A stretch of 64,000 nt of DNA from Progne subis subis (GCA_022316685.1 JAKJHU010000154.1:1-64000); one strand, 5' to 3'; shown: positions 23,806-37,063, counted from the stretch's first letter. Notes: generated by a model not told the origin, from the letters alone. Translations and numbers: made by a program.

Positions 23806-26800
23806 CCCCGAAAACTGAAAGGGCCAAATGTAAATCTTTCTTCGGGCAGAGCACAAAGATTTCTTCTGAACTTAGAATAATTGGAGCAGTAGAGTCAGGT
23901 ATTGACCAAGGTCCTGAATTGCAAATATGGATAGCCCTGGCTTTGCTGGCAGGAAAACCAGAATAAACCCAGTTGCTGTTGTTTCCAGGACACCTCAGTC
24001 TAAAGAGCATCCTCTGGTTTCTGTGCAAGCCTAATAATGTACCTGTTAATTTGAAATGGTAAAATTTTGTATTCTCCTGCCTTTTCCTGGAAAAATTAAC
24101 GCGCAATTAAAAATCCAGCACTGCCCAAATCTCCGGGATGCTCATAGAGGTTTTTCTTAATATCTCAGTAACAGGCTCAGGCCTAATGAAGAGCTGCAGT
24201 TTCTGCCGTTTCTGTACCACCATGAGAATTAGGAGTGCTTCAGGCTTTCCTGGCTCACAAACTGGTTTAACTGGGAGGGGGTGGCGGGTTGGTTTTGGGG
24301 GGTGCTTGGTGTGTTCTGTGCAGTCCTACTGCTTACAGGAACCCGGGAGGAAACAAAGAAGGCCTTTGTTTCTGGGGATTTTTATTTCCTTCCTAATTTG
24401 TGCCTTGTCCCCGAGTTTTCTGTACAGAGGGGACTGGGCTGAGTCTCTCTGCACTGGAACCATTACGCAGAGTAATTCTAATATTTGTCCTGATTCCCCA
24501 AATTCTGTGTTTACCTATTTGTGCCATTAACTTGAATCTTCTCCTCTCCTCAAGACTAAAACAAACAAACAAACAAACAAACAAAAATTAGCTGTTTGTA
24601 GCTGCTGCTTCCCAGCCTCAGCTTTTTAGCAGTCCCTGGCTGCAAGCACCTCTGGTGCAGATGGAGGAAGAAAGTGAAATTCCACTTTTCCATGCCTGCA
24701 TTGGCAATTGCTAAATGGAAATCCAGGATCAAGCACTGCTCAATTCCCAAAGCTCTGCACAATCTGTTTGTCGCTGCGCTTCTAATACTCATTGATTAAA
24801 TAGCATTTTCTTGAATATTTTGGGGCTAAAAAAGTTCGTTGATAGTCCAGCTCTGTGCTTTGCACTGATGGCAAAGTCACCTGGGAGGCTCCAGGAGCTT
24901 ACAGAGGTTCTTCCCTGCAGTTCCAAAGTACAATCCAGAGGGCTGTAAATGCTTGGAGTGACGCTCTTCCTCTAAAGCATGATAAGAATTGCTTTATATA
25001 TTATATATATATATATACACAAAGACCTTTTTTAAGACAGATGCAGTCTTTTGGGAACACCAAACATGCCATAAATGAAGTAGTGTAATTTTTCACATAG
25101 GGTCCTCATTACGTTCACTTTATCAGGGTAGAGATAAACTGCATCGTATGAAGTGATTGTTCCCCAAAATTTTGGCCTCCGGGCATTTTGGAGGCTCCCA
25201 TAAGAACAAGGTGTGCTTTCTGCCTGTCTCCTAAATTAGTCTGGATTAAATGAAAGGACATTAACCCTGAGGTGCAAAACCAGAGGGTCTCTTCAGCACC
25301 TGGTTTTCCAAAAAATCAAGGAAATTTTGGCTAAAATTGGGGGCCAGCTTTCCTTCTCTTTGCCTTTGGAGAACGCGGCAGCTGAGTGGGAAGGTGGCGA
25401 ACTGGGAATTAACGAACACATGGAATGGTTGTTTTGGGACTCAATTAGTGAAGATAAAATGTCATTTTTGGGGTCAATGGCAGGAGCTGCAAAGATCTCA
25501 GGATCCCAGGGGGGCAGTGAACAGACAGGTGCCTGAACTGGGGGAAATCAGAACTAAAAATGTCCAAATAACTAAAATAAGAGCTCTACAATTGAAGAAA
25601 TTGTACAGAGCTGCACAGCGCCTTTTTTCTGAGGCTGCAGATTTGGGCTGTATCTGGATGAAATAAAGTATTTCCTTCACCATTTCAGCTGAGGATATAA
25701 AAAATGGACTGAGGACTCAGGTGCTCAATACTCAGCAGCTCTTATTAAGATTTCTACATGATGTTTTAATCAAATTTGAGACCTAATATAAAATTGCCAG
25801 TAAATTTTTATTTGGCGTCTGAATTGAACAAAATTTATATCTGTGAGTAGCTTCACCATTTTCCTTTGGAGGAATAATTCCCCAAAAGGAGAAGACATTT
25901 AAAAGGGAGCAAATTGAATTATAGCTCCTGATGGAAGCTCAAAACGGAGTGGGGAGGGAAGAGGAAAAACTAGGTTACAAAATTGAAAGTATTTTGGATA
26001 AAAATGGATATTAAAATAATTAGAATAGACCAAATCCCTTTAGCATTGTGCCTTTATATTGTGCTTGTGAAGTGATTGGGGATTACTTGAAGGATGGGAC
26101 TGGAAAGCTGTCACTGAATAACAGAATTAAATCCCATTTTCATTTTCAAAATCTGAAACCAGCATACAGTGATGGGCTACTTTTCCCCTCAGCTGCTTAA
26201 AAGTCAAGAACTACTTTTTATCTGAGCAACTTATCAGGAAAATCCAGGAGTTCAAAGGGAGATGACTGAAGGCAGTGGAGGAGCTGAACCAAGCTCACAG
26301 AGAAGTTTTGCCCTGGTTTTATTCTCTGAGAGGAAGCAATGCCACTCTTTGCTGTACATAAATAAAAAGTCAGGCACGCCCTGAAGGAGGCAAGAGACAA
26401 TCAGTTTAACACCATTGCTAATGATTTTAATGACAGACTCCTGATCGATGGAATTCCACACTCTGCTCCCAGTTCGGTGTCGCTGGGATCCTCCGAGGGG
26501 CTGGACTGGAGACACAAAATTTTTCATTTCCATTTGAATTTATTTTCTTCTGTATTTTTTCCTTCCCAGAAGTTGTGATCAGAAGTCAGAAAATCTTTTT
26601 TGCTTCCATCCATCATTTTGCACTCTAATGGTCGTGGGTTTGGACATTTTTTCTCCTCCTGTCACTCACAGACTGAACTGAGATCATCAGCTCAGACCAC
26701 CCCGACAGTTTGTTGTCTGTTCCACCTCCAGAACACTCCTGGAAGAACACGCAGGTGGCTTGTGCTCTTTGTGCTTCCCAAAAGCTGGCAGCAGAGCCTG

Positions 26801-26979
26801 GAAAAATGCAATTTTCAGGCACAGTGAAGTATTAGAGGCTGCCATGAAGAAAAGCCCCCATAAAACCAGGCTGGTCAGGAGCAGAACTGGTGCTGACACA
26901 ACCAGAAAATGGGAGTGTAGAGCCCTGGTGACACCAAGGGTTGTCCTCTTGTCAGAGGGTAGAAATGGGCAGACACAGA
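23806..26979. other. unique sequence with microsatellites
   Basis: No gene recognised. It includes a (CAAA)n tract at about 24557-24586 and a TA-rich dinucleotide tract at about 24995-25020. Several frames of 60-130 codons show no known domain. Confidence 0.5.
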
Positions 26980-27620
26980 CTGCTTGTTGATCACAGCATG
27001 AAAAGGGTCCTGGTTTATTCCTCTTCACAGCTCAGCCATCCTCACTCCAACCATTCCCTGACTCTGCCTGCAGCAAGCTCCTGCTGGAGGTTTCCCTTGC
27101 AGCCTCTGACTGCTGGTTATTGCCTGCTGCACTGTGACTGCAGGGATTGGTGTGCAGAGTGTGACTGCAGGATTTTACCCAGCTGCACTGTGACTGCAGG
27201 GATTGGTGTGCAGAGTGTGACTGCAGGATTTTACCCAGCTGCACTGTGACTGCAGGGATTGGTGTGCAGAGTGTGACTGCAGGATTTTACCCAGCTGCAC
27301 TGTGACTGCAGGGATTGGTGTGCAGAGTGTGACTGCAGGATTTTACCCAGCCAGACTGTGACTGCAGGGATTGGTGTGCAGAGTGTGACTGCAGGATTTT
27401 ACCCAGCTGCACTGTGACTGCAGGGATTGGTGTGCAGAGTGTGACTGCAGGTTCCAACAACAGGCTCTGGCTGCAGCCCCACACTGACCTCACAGCAGGG
27501 ATTGTCTGCCCAGGATCTTTCTTCTTCGTGATCCTCCTCACCAGCTAATCCACTCCCTTTTATCACATTTATTTTTATTGGATATAGATATGACTCATCA
27601 GGGCTGAGGCTGTAGTGGGT
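26980..27620 (-). mobile_element. possible LTR containing a 56-bp minisatellite
   Basis: On the minus strand this region has, in order, a CCAAT motif, a TATA-like GATAAAAG (window about 27560), the minisatellite at 27127-27451, and an AATAAA close to window 27020. That order is what a U3-R-U5 LTR would show. I could not find matching ends or a target duplication, so the element call is tentative. Confidence 0.35.
27127..27451. repeat. minisatellite, 56-bp unit, 5.8 copies
   Basis: Perfectly phased 56-bp units starting at 27127, 27183, 27239, 27295, 27351 and 27407. Each contains two TGTGACTGCAGG half-motifs, so the unit itself arose from a dimer. Units are nearly identical; the one at 27351 starts with a small change. 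Confidence 0.95.
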
Positions 27621-30600
27621 AATTAACAGAGTTGTTACTTATCAGGGGTGAGGTCACCTGTATTCCCTTCTCCTACAGCCAAGGGCATTTCCTGTGGCAG
27701 TGTCCGTTGTTTGAGGGGGAGCAAAGGAATTCAGCAGGAAAACCTTGGGTTCTGCGGTGTGCACATCCCTGGAAACCCCACCAACCTCCTTTAATGTCTC
27801 TGGTTGTCTGGATTGATTTTTACAATGCACCTATTCCTAGTTCTGAGGTCCTGAGGTGAAAATATGGCACTGTGGCAGCAGTTGGGCGTGGGTGGAAGAT
27901 GGGTTGGAGGAAATCCGGGATTTTTCTCCACTGCATTGGCATAAACCCTACAAACAACAGCGCTAATTGGAGCCTTACAAGTGGTGTAACCCTGGGAAAA
28001 CAGCTTAAGGCATGAGACAAATGTAGCAGCTATTAAATGAGCGAGATAAGAATCAGGGTATCATTTTATCTCTGTGTATGCATGTAATCTTGGAGTCTTC
28101 TGTAGCTATAAACCAGCAGCTCTGGCTATTAGTTTATTCCAGATATATTTTAAAAATCAGCCTGTGAAATGCAAGCCAAGGAAGTCCAAGTGGCTGTCAG
28201 TGGTGAGTGAGTTATTTTATCTCCCAGCACTCACGCAGGGAGCAGGTGATGGATTTTCCGAGGAAACCCAGGCGTTGTAATTCCATTACTGTGCCAAGCG
28301 CTGTAATTGTTCAGGGCACTACAGCCAGGTCCCATTTCCCCTCTGTGCTTGTTCCCACGACCCCGAATTAATCCTGGTTGTGGCTAAAGTGCAGCTCCCG
28401 TGGCACCCTTGCAATTTTCCTGCCAGCATCCCTCCAGTGGTGCCGTCAGCTGGATAATCCATGGCTGGGATCCATCATTTGTGCGCTGTTGTTTGGGTGA
28501 TGTATGGAAGCGATGCATCATTGCAGGACTGCCAGGAGAAATATCCCAGAGGCTGAGGAGCTTTGTGAGGCGGGGGGAAAGAATTAAAATCCTTTCTAAA
28601 TGGGAGAAAGTAATTATTTATGGGAGTTGGAGAGAAAGGAGGGAAGGAGGGGAGTGGGGTGAAGAGGGGGAATATGATATAGGGGTGTTTTAACTTGGAG
28701 AAGTACCTAAATCAACAGGAGCTTCAGGTGTTTATTAAACCTGAAAATTCGGGAAGGGAATTTCCCTATTTCTAGCATTGTGCTTTTTCCCTCCTGCTGG
28801 AAGAGTGATTAAGGCAATATTTGGAGCGAGGAGAACCAAAAACTCTTCTTTCACCTGTCCCGTGTCAGCTCCTGCAGGTAGAAGAGATATTTTGTGCTCT
28901 GACCTGCTCACACTATTTGTCCCCACCACTAATGATAGAATTAGATGATTAATTACTAAAATTGCACTAATTATAGAGTATTGATATTTTTTATGCTAAC
29001 AGGGCATTAATATTATTTTTTTATTTTTATTTTTTAATGCTGTACACTCACACACTGGAAGGCCACAGTAAATAAATTCAAGCCTGAAGCCCTGATGGAG
29101 TTTGACAAATCACACAAAGTTCAGACAACTGGAGTCACTGTCGAGCTTTCTGTGATTTCAGGTCCTTTTTGAACCTCAGCTGAAGAGAATTCCCTGGGAT
29201 CATCTGAATAACCTGGCACAACAGGAGCTTTTTGTTCCCCTCACAGAAATGGTGTGAGCAGAGATGGGGCTTTCTGGGGATATCTCAGTATTTCCTCCCT
29301 TTTTTCCCCATGAAAGCTGTACAGACACCTTTGATTTCAAATTTTAGACTTCTGGTGGATTTTTAGCTCAGTGACAGCAGTCTGCCTGCTCTGGTGACAT
29401 CCATCCATTAATGTCCCAAAGCATCCAGGTTTAGGAGCATTTCTGCTCTTCTGGAGGAAGGGTAAACATGTGATTATTAAAGATTAATAAGCAGAAAATA
29501 AGTAAGAACACATTGAGAGGACTCTCATGGCTCCTGAGGAGGCTCACTGCACCTTAAAATCACAGGGGCATCTTGTCATTCTCCCCCAGCTTGCCAAAAT
29601 TTCTCATTTCTCCTCTCCTCATTCCTAGCGGGCTGTAGAAGTGTCTCTCTGTGCTTTTCATCCTGAGCCAGAAAGTGGAAAAGCCTTTCAGCCTCGCTCC
29701 CTCTCCATTTCAGGTGATTACAGTGTCAATTGTGCTCGGGTTTCTTTTCAGGCTGCCTCTGAGAGTCCTGGTTTCTCTTTCCAGCTTTTCATCATTAATT
29801 CTGTCCTGGGGAAGTGCCTGTCTGTGCTGCAGCCCCTCGGATTAATGTGGTTTGCAGTAATCAGGACCCAGATGATGGGACACAGACCTCGTTGTGTGAT
29901 GAGCAATCCCTTCAGTACAGCCCCAGTCACCTTGGATTTGCTTTGGAGGAGAAAAACTGGCCAAAAAACGGTTTGGGAAATTAGTAGGGTAACTTGAAAT
30001 TCCATTTGGAGGCCTTCTGAGGTTTATTCTCACTTTTAGGGTCAAGAGACATCTCTTTATAGCTGAACAGGATTTAAGGCTGGGAAGTTCTTGTTCTGCA
30101 TTTCTGCATCTGGGGTGTGCTGCTCTTACCTGGTTTTGGTTCTGACTGACAGGAGAAATGGGGAAAATATGGAAAATGAGGAATGAATCAAAGTTTGAAT
30201 GAATCAAAGTTTCCATCAAGCTCAGCTCTGCTCCAGAATTGGCATAAAAGGCCTGGGGACTTGAAAATAAGCTGTGAAAAATGGCATATGAGCTGTGAGT
30301 GTAATGCACCTACAAGTTTGGACCTGGATGTTGTTTATTTTGGTTAATGATTTTGTTTAAAAAAACCTTTGAGTGTGTAAATTTGGCTTTTTCCCTTCAA
30401 TTCTTTCATCATCCCATTGACATTGGGGGAGTTTTGAGAGCAGGGTTGGATGGGAGAGACTTGTTGCTATAAAGGAAAAGCATTTCTTAGGGAAACTTCT
30501 TTCCCGTGACGAGGTTGTGTTTGCTGCTGCCTCATCCCACCTTTACCACCTGTGAGCTAAAACAACTCTCCTCCCTCGGAGAGGCAGCGCACTCAAAACT

Positions 30601-31287
30601 TGCACCCAGAGAGATCATGCCTGTTCTTACTTCACTACCACGTACTGCAGAGTTTGTAATTTGATTTAAATTTCATATTAATTTCGGTCAGGAAGGAGAA
30701 CACAGCAGCTGGGAGGTTGCACTGGGAGCCTCTTTGGGGCAGGGTGTGTGTTCTCCAGCTGCTGTGGGCTGGATCATTGCCCTGGCACAAGAATATTCAC
30801 TCAAAGTTCCTGGTGTTTCCACTGTGGCCCAGGAATGAAATCTGCTGATTATTGGGATGAAGGAAGCTCTTTGATATTCTGTTTATTTCCCTCGTGCTGG
30901 GGTCTGCCTTGTCCCATCAGAGCTCTGGGGCTGCTGCTGCAGTGCCAAAAATATTCCCCGTGCTTGATTTCCCTCCATCCTCAGCCTCCTTCCTCTGCTC
31001 TCCTTTGTGTCCCTCCCTTCCCCTTTTCCTCATCTGACAGAACAAAACGGAGAGGACCGTGAGCAAATCCTCGCCTCGCCTTACACCTGCACAACGAATC
31101 CCATCTGGGGCAAGCTCCTCCTGAATGTTAAATCCGGGTTTCGGCCCTTTGCTTTGGCTCCTGAGCGTGATCCCAGCTCAGGTTTTGGCAGCACAACACG
31201 GAGAGATTCCTGCTTGTGATAAGCCCTGGAAAACCACAGGAATGATTTGCCCAGCATCCTCCTCTTCCTGATATTTTTGGTGGCGTG
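27621..31287. other. unique sequence, no gene recognised
   Basis: About 3.7 kb without recognised repeats or exons. AT-rich at about 28935-29050. Confidence 0.5.
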
Positions 31288-31293
31288 GCAATC

Positions 31294-31672
31294 TGTCACC
31301 CTGGTTTTTCTGAGTTTTTTGAAGCCTTTTGATTGTTCATAAAATGGAGTCAGACTTTTTAGCTACTGCACAATATTAGGAGCAGTTTCTACCTTTTTCT
31401 CACACATGTAACATAAACAAATCCTTTGTTTTTCATTCTCTCTCCTTTGTTTGCACATTTCTAACCTGAAGACAATTGTAACTGACAATTGGTCTGGCCA
31501 CTGAGGCTGGAAGGTGAAAACTCCAGAAGCCAATCCACAGCCAGACCCACAAATGGATAAAAAGTAAGAAATAAATAGGCAGAGGGGCTCTCGGCCTTGG
31601 CTCTCTCGGAGGAACAACTCTGCCCTGCGAAAATCTCTTGACTGTGTGATTGCTTTGTGTATCACGATCACA
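31294..31672 (+). mobile_element. solo LTR, ERVK-type family 1, copy 4
   Basis: A 379-bp forward copy beginning TGTCACCCTGG and ending GATCACA, with a perfect 6-bp target duplication gcaatc (31288-31293 and 31673-31678). The TATA box is mutated to GATAAAA (about 31556-31562), so its promoter is probably weakened; AATAAA follows at about 31570. Confidence 0.9.
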
Positions 31673-31678
31673 GCAATC

Positions 31679-34600
31679 CTCCAGGACCCCTGGAGAATGT
31701 CACTGGGAGAAGGAGCAGGTGTAGTGGAAATTTTGGAGGCTGTTCTCTGTGGCTGAATTGTCCCGTGGGTATGAATGCACAAAATAAAACTGAGGTGTGT
31801 TTGATTAAGGGATGGCTCAGTAGAATACTAAATTCTCTGAGTGCAGGAACTCGAGTGACTGAGGAGGAACTCTTTAAATCCACGGCGCTTATGGTTACTC
31901 TGCAGAAAATTAGCACTACAGCAGAAAATAAGGATGGTTTTGGTTGGAGGGGTGTTTTTTTGGGTGTTTTTTGTATGTTTGTTTGGGGTTTTGTTGGTTT
32001 GGTTTTTGCTTTTTGTTTTTGTTTCGGTTTTGGTTTCGTTTTTGTTTTTTAACAATAAAATACAAAATTCCAGTTCCTTTCTGTTAACTTTCTTTGCAAA
32101 GATTATTTCCAGTAAAAAGTTGGGGTTTCCAGGGTATTTAGCACCTCCTTGAACAAAGGAGTCTGGTCACATATTTTCAGCCCAGGTAGCTGTTCTGTGA
32201 AAATTGCCTTAACACACTCCTAATCTTGCAGGACTTCTTTTAATAAATTGTTCAATGAAGCTTTTTAAACTTATGACACTCCACATATTTCGTGGAGTGA
32301 ACCTGGCTCAGGATATACTGGATTTAACCAGATTCACGTGTAGGCATAGCTGAAAAATCCCTATTGTGAAGTTTCCTTGTGAAAAATCCCTCTCCAGCCT
32401 CCCTGTGAAGCCCTTTACGTGCCAGAACCTGCTTGGTCATGGTCTCAACCACCCAGATATCCACAGGACCCTCTCACTGCTGTCCGTGGCACTGATGAGT
32501 GAAATGTTCCTCCCTCCCCTCCATGGAAGCTCCAGAGACTGAAGCAAGACTGGGACATCCAAAGAGTTTGGGGAAATAAATGTCTTTTTGGCATGGAAGG
32601 AAAGGAGGTTTTATCGCAGGGAAATCTGAGCCAGCTCCTAAAAATTCAGCCCAAACTGGCGTTGAATCCAGGCAGGATGTTTCAGTGAAATGTGAATTTT
32701 AATCTCAGTGAGAGGAGATAGTTAAAGGCTTAAGATTCAAAGAAAAAAGAAAAAAAAAATTAAAAAAGCCAAACAAACTGCTACGTAATGGTTTCCTCTC
32801 TTCTGCCATCAAGAAAACATTGGGGTTCTTTAATGTCTGTGTTTGGCTTCTGGAGAGAACTCGTGCATAATGAACTCTTTTGAAGGCACAGGACAAGTGG
32901 TTCTGGTTCCGTGCGAGTTTCCGATGGTAATTAAGCACCTTTAAAGAACTGCTCACAATTAAAGTGTCAGTGCTTTCTTGAATAGTCTTAATTTCAGCAA
33001 GCTTTTCATGCTGGGTTCCTGGGGAATATTAAAAGGCGCTTCATCATCCCTGGAAATGTATACATGGGATAGAAGGCCAGAATCAAAAAGGGAGATGAAG
33101 AACTACAGTCAGAGGAGTCAGGAGACTGAGCAATTTCTCAAGAGTTACCTCAAAAGCAGCAAAATATGCACAAATTCAGATAATTATCTAATTTGGGGCT
33201 CAGTAACTACATGGCTGAAAGTGCAAAAACCCTGCATGTATTTCATGGGAGCCAAACTTAGTGACAGAATATTTTAAAATGGTTTTCTTCGTGCCAAGTC
33301 AAATGTTCTCGTTTGTCCTGGAGGTACCTCGGTGTCTGCTTTGTGTTTGTAAGTTGTGGTTTTTGGGTTTTTTTTTGGTTTTTGGTTTTGGGTTTTCTGT
33401 GTGTGTGTGGGGGGGGGTTTGTTTTGTTTTGTTTTGTTTTGTTTGTTTTGTTCTGTTTTGTTTTTTTCCCCTAGGTGTGAGATTTGTTTTTTTCTATTTT
33501 TTGGTTTTGGTTTTGGGTTTTTTTTTTGTTTGTTTGTTTGTTTGTTTTTTGTTTGGTGCTTTCCCTTTGTATTTTTTATTTCACTTCCTCCCAAACGTTA
33601 AACAGATGCTGATGTGAACGGTAGCCTGGTATATTAATTACTGCACATAATGAATCTCAGAAAACGTAATAAAATCCTAATTGGCGTCAATAAAACTAAC
33701 ACTGACAAATGTCTGCGTGCGTAACGTCGGCAATGCTCAGCATCACACCAGCGGGAGAACAAACAACCCCTCCCTTGGGGAGTACCCTGCCTTTGGATTT
33801 CCTCGGGAAGCAAGGCTGAGTGCTAAACCAGACAGGGAACAGCACAAACACAGGTCCTCCTCGGCCCTGGGGGCTGCTCACGTTTGATTTTGTCGGTTTC
33901 TGCCCAGCAGAGGAGGTTTGAAGCTCAGGAGAATTCGAGCTGTGGCGGTGGGATATGGAAATGAAGGGTGGTGGCGCTTTGCTGGCTGCATTTCTGCGCT
34001 GCTCCAAAAAAGGATCTGCCCGGGGGTGGTGTCCTGGGATTTATATTCATATTGTTTATAGGATTTCTAGTATTTATATGGATGTTATTTGTGCATGTTT
34101 ATGTTTATTTCCACGATGCTCAGGGCATTCCCATGCTCTTCTGCTGGATTTCCTCGGTGTGATTTCCTAGAAAATTCCTAGGAAAGCGATAAACTCTGAT
34201 GGCTGGTGAAGCCCTGAGCTCAGCCCCTGATGAAGTCATGACATTCAGCAGAAACAACAGAAAACTGCTGTAATTTCATTTCATCCTGTTTCCTTTCTCC
34301 AAACTCAGGGCTTCTGTCCAGCGTGGGAAAGGCAGAAACAGCTGAGAAGGAGGATCCAAGAGTGAGAAAAGATGGAAAAACACAGCTTTGGGTTATTTCA
34401 TTGATTTCCTCTCTCCTGCTCTCCAGATCCTCATGTGCTGACAGGTCCTATTTCCATTGCTTTGCCAAAAAGCCTTTTTTTTAGGGTTTTTTTTTCCAGA
34501 TTTATCATCACCCAGCTGCCTGGACATTCTTACACTTGTACTCATCAGTCCTGGCGTTTGCCAATAACTTCAGTTATCAAGGCTAATATAAAAATAAAGT

Positions 34601-36402
34601 TGTCCCCCATCCCAACATAAATATCAGCAGTAATTAAATTGTCACTGAAGTTAGTCCAAATCTTACTCAAAGCTTGGGGGTTTATTTTTTTTTTCCTTTT
34701 TTCTACCTTTTTTTTTTTTTTTTTTTTCCTGCATAATCTTTACATTTCTCCTGTTTCCCTGCCAGTGGGATTCAGCAAGGCTCAAGCAGATTTTGGGTTC
34801 ACCATTTCCCTCCTCTCTTAGATATTCACAGCCTGTTAATTCCCCACTTGTGCCCTGACCTGCTCTAGAACCTGCCCTTTACTTATTCTGCTTAATTACA
34901 GCTGTGACTGATTGAGGGACCCTTGGGAGGCATCTGAACCACACCAAAAATCCAGAGCTGTGGCTGAAATTTTTATTGCTTTCAGTAATTCATCTCCAGG
35001 TGGGAATTGGCTGAGGAGTGGAGACCGGGAACGGGTTAAAAATAGAATAAAATAAATAAAATATCATGGCATTATTCCTTTCTTTTTTTTTTTTTTTTTT
35101 TTTTTGGTTCTCAAGCAGTTTCCCAAAATAAATATGTACTTAGATAAGGACCTGTGTGTGGAGAGTTTTTCTTCTAAATTTTCGTATTTATGCTTTTGCT
35201 CAACGATGCAGACAACTAATTTGGCAAAAAAACGCATAATATCCCAAAATGCCTCTGTAACATCCTTACAAATGTGCAAAACGCTCATCATTTGGGTCTC
35301 TAATTTTTGTCTGTAGCCTCTGGCTACAGAAATATTATTAATAAGCTCTTCGTTGTGCACCTGCAGATGTTACAAGCTCCCTTTTCATGGGGAGTTATAT
35401 GGCCCACTAAATCCTCCTGTAAGCACTCTCTCCACCACAGAGGTATAAAATCAGAAAAGTTCGATAAATCCGTGCAGGCAGCCGAAGGAATGTGGGGTTT
35501 TTTTTTTTTTCAGGCAATATCTCGACTAGAACGGGCACAGCCCCAGCAATGAACGTCCCCTCAGCTTTTTCCAAACAGCCTGGGAGGGGTCAGAGCACGA
35601 GGTGTTTATTACTGCCAGGGTCATTAGTGCTGCAAAGACAGACTCCAAGGCGCTCCAAGGATTGCCGCTATCAAATGTCATCTTTGGTGTAAAAATGTAA
35701 ATTTCGCAAGTATCTTAGCAATAATTTAATTATCCGTAGGAGCGCTCCTTCCAGGAGCGGGAGCTGCTCTCAGCACATTGAGAGGGAGGTAATTAAAAGC
35801 TGGAGGGGCTGCTGCAGCTTCTGGCTGTTTTAACAAGTGCTTGGAGTGCTGCTCCCACATGGAATCGGCCTCAAAACCTGCCTGGAACCGGAGTTTTTCC
35901 TCCTCAGGTTGAGCCTGGCTTGGTGACCTGCCCAGAACTGTAAATTAGCGATGGAATGTGAGAGGCAGGAAGGGCTTCGGGGGGCACTTGGAGTTCTCTC
36001 CAGAACGTCTGAGAGGATTTCGCGGATTTAGGGCTCACCTCACCTCTCTTGGTAACCCTGGGCTGGCTGGAGTTTCCCCTCACCCTGGCAGAGGTTCTTT
36101 GTCTGCCTCCACATCAAATCCGGAGCTTGTTGCACACAGCAAACGTTGCAGAGCCCAAAACTTCATTAAGGCTGCTAAATCCAGGTCGTCATTCCACCTC
36201 TTCAATCTTGGGAACTACTCACCAGTTACATGTCCCTTCATCTGTATTGCCCCGGCAGGGAAATAATGAAGAATTGATTTTGAAATCAGGAAACGTGTAA
36301 GCACTTAATAAATAAATAAAAATGTAGCGAACCATCTCACGCAGGTGAGACTGGTCAGGGATCAGCAACGTAACCGATTTGTAGCCTGGATTCTGTCGCT
36401 GA
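31679..36402. other. unique sequence with long GT/T-rich tracts
   Basis: No gene recognised. Low-complexity tracts: about 31940-32050 (T and G), 33356-33560 (GTTTT units with a G run near 33411), 34676-34730 (T-rich), 35083-35105 (T23) and 35500-35511. A 98-codon minus-strand frame (35064-35360) runs into the A tract on its strand and is described among the findings. Confidence 0.5.
35083..35105. repeat. poly(T), 23 bases
   Basis: Uninterrupted T run; on the minus strand it is an A tail-like tract downstream of a short open frame. Confidence 0.92.
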
Positions 36403-37063
36403 CTTTCCAGAGTCAACCACCTGATGAACAAAATAATTAAGTCCTGGGTGCCAGTTATACCTTGAATTAGTTAGGGGGGAGAGCTTTGTAGGTCTTTGTA
36501 GGTCTTGAAAAACCTAATAATAACCTGCAAAACCAAAATGGAACAATGCAAACATGTGATTAGAAGAGCAAGGAATGATAACCTGCAAAACCAAAATGGA
36601 ACAACGTAAACACGTGATTAAAAGAGCAACAAATAATAACCTGCAAAACCGAAATGGAGCAATGTAAACACGTGATTAAAAGAGCAACAAATGATAACCT
36701 GCAAAACCAAAATGGAGCAATGTAAATACGTGATTAAAAGAGCAACAAATAATAACCTGCAAAACCGAAATGGAGCAACGTAAACACGTGATTAAAAGAG
36801 CAATGAATGATAACCTGCAAAACCAAAATGGAGCAATGTAAACACGTGATTAAAAGAGCAACGAATGATAACCTGCAAAACCGAAATGGAGCAACGTAAA
36901 CACGTGATTAAAAGAGCAATGAATGATAACCTGCAAAACCAAAATGGAGCAATGTAAATACGTGATTAAAAGACCAACAACACTCTCCCCCCTAACTAAT
37001 TCAAGGTATAACTGGCACCCAGGACTTAATTATTTTGTTCATCAGGTGGTTGGCTCTGGAAAG
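36403..37063. mobile_element. foldback element with 81-bp terminal inverted repeats
   Basis: A 661-bp structure. The left arm (36403-36483) and right arm (36983-37063) are reverse complements over 81 bases with a single mismatch (T against C in the segment after ctttccagag). They enclose a 37-bp spacer and a tandem array of eight 58-bp units. I see no open frame for a transposase, so any transposition would need help from elsewhere. The flanks (gtcgctga on the left, gcattgtt on the right) show no target duplication. The arrangement resembles foldback-type DNA elements, in which long inverted repeats surround tandem repeats, but no known family was recognised. An alternative is a local inverted duplication of an older repeat. 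Confidence 0.8.
36521..36984. repeat. minisatellite, 58-bp unit, exactly 8 copies
   Basis: Units start with TAACCTGCAAAACC at 36521, 36579, 36637, 36695, 36753, 36811, 36869 and 36927. From the third unit on, ACCGAAATGG and ACCAAAATGG versions alternate, giving a 116-bp dimer; units five and seven are identical. Five of the eight units carry the E-box palindrome CACGTG. The array fills the loop of the foldback element. Confidence 0.95.

Noticed and set aside
23477..24106. 209-codon minus frame rich in Phe, Val, Cys and Leu
   Set aside because: It translates the TTTG strand of the AAAC-rich duplication, so the apparent membrane protein is low complexity.
27650..27720. Zinc-knuckle-like residues in a plus-strand frame
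   Set aside because: Only the last His and Cys fit the CCHC spacing; the first two cysteines are not in place, so the match is probably chance.
36521..36984. CRISPR-like array
   Set aside because: Units are contiguous 58-bp repeats without unique spacers, in vertebrate-type sequence.
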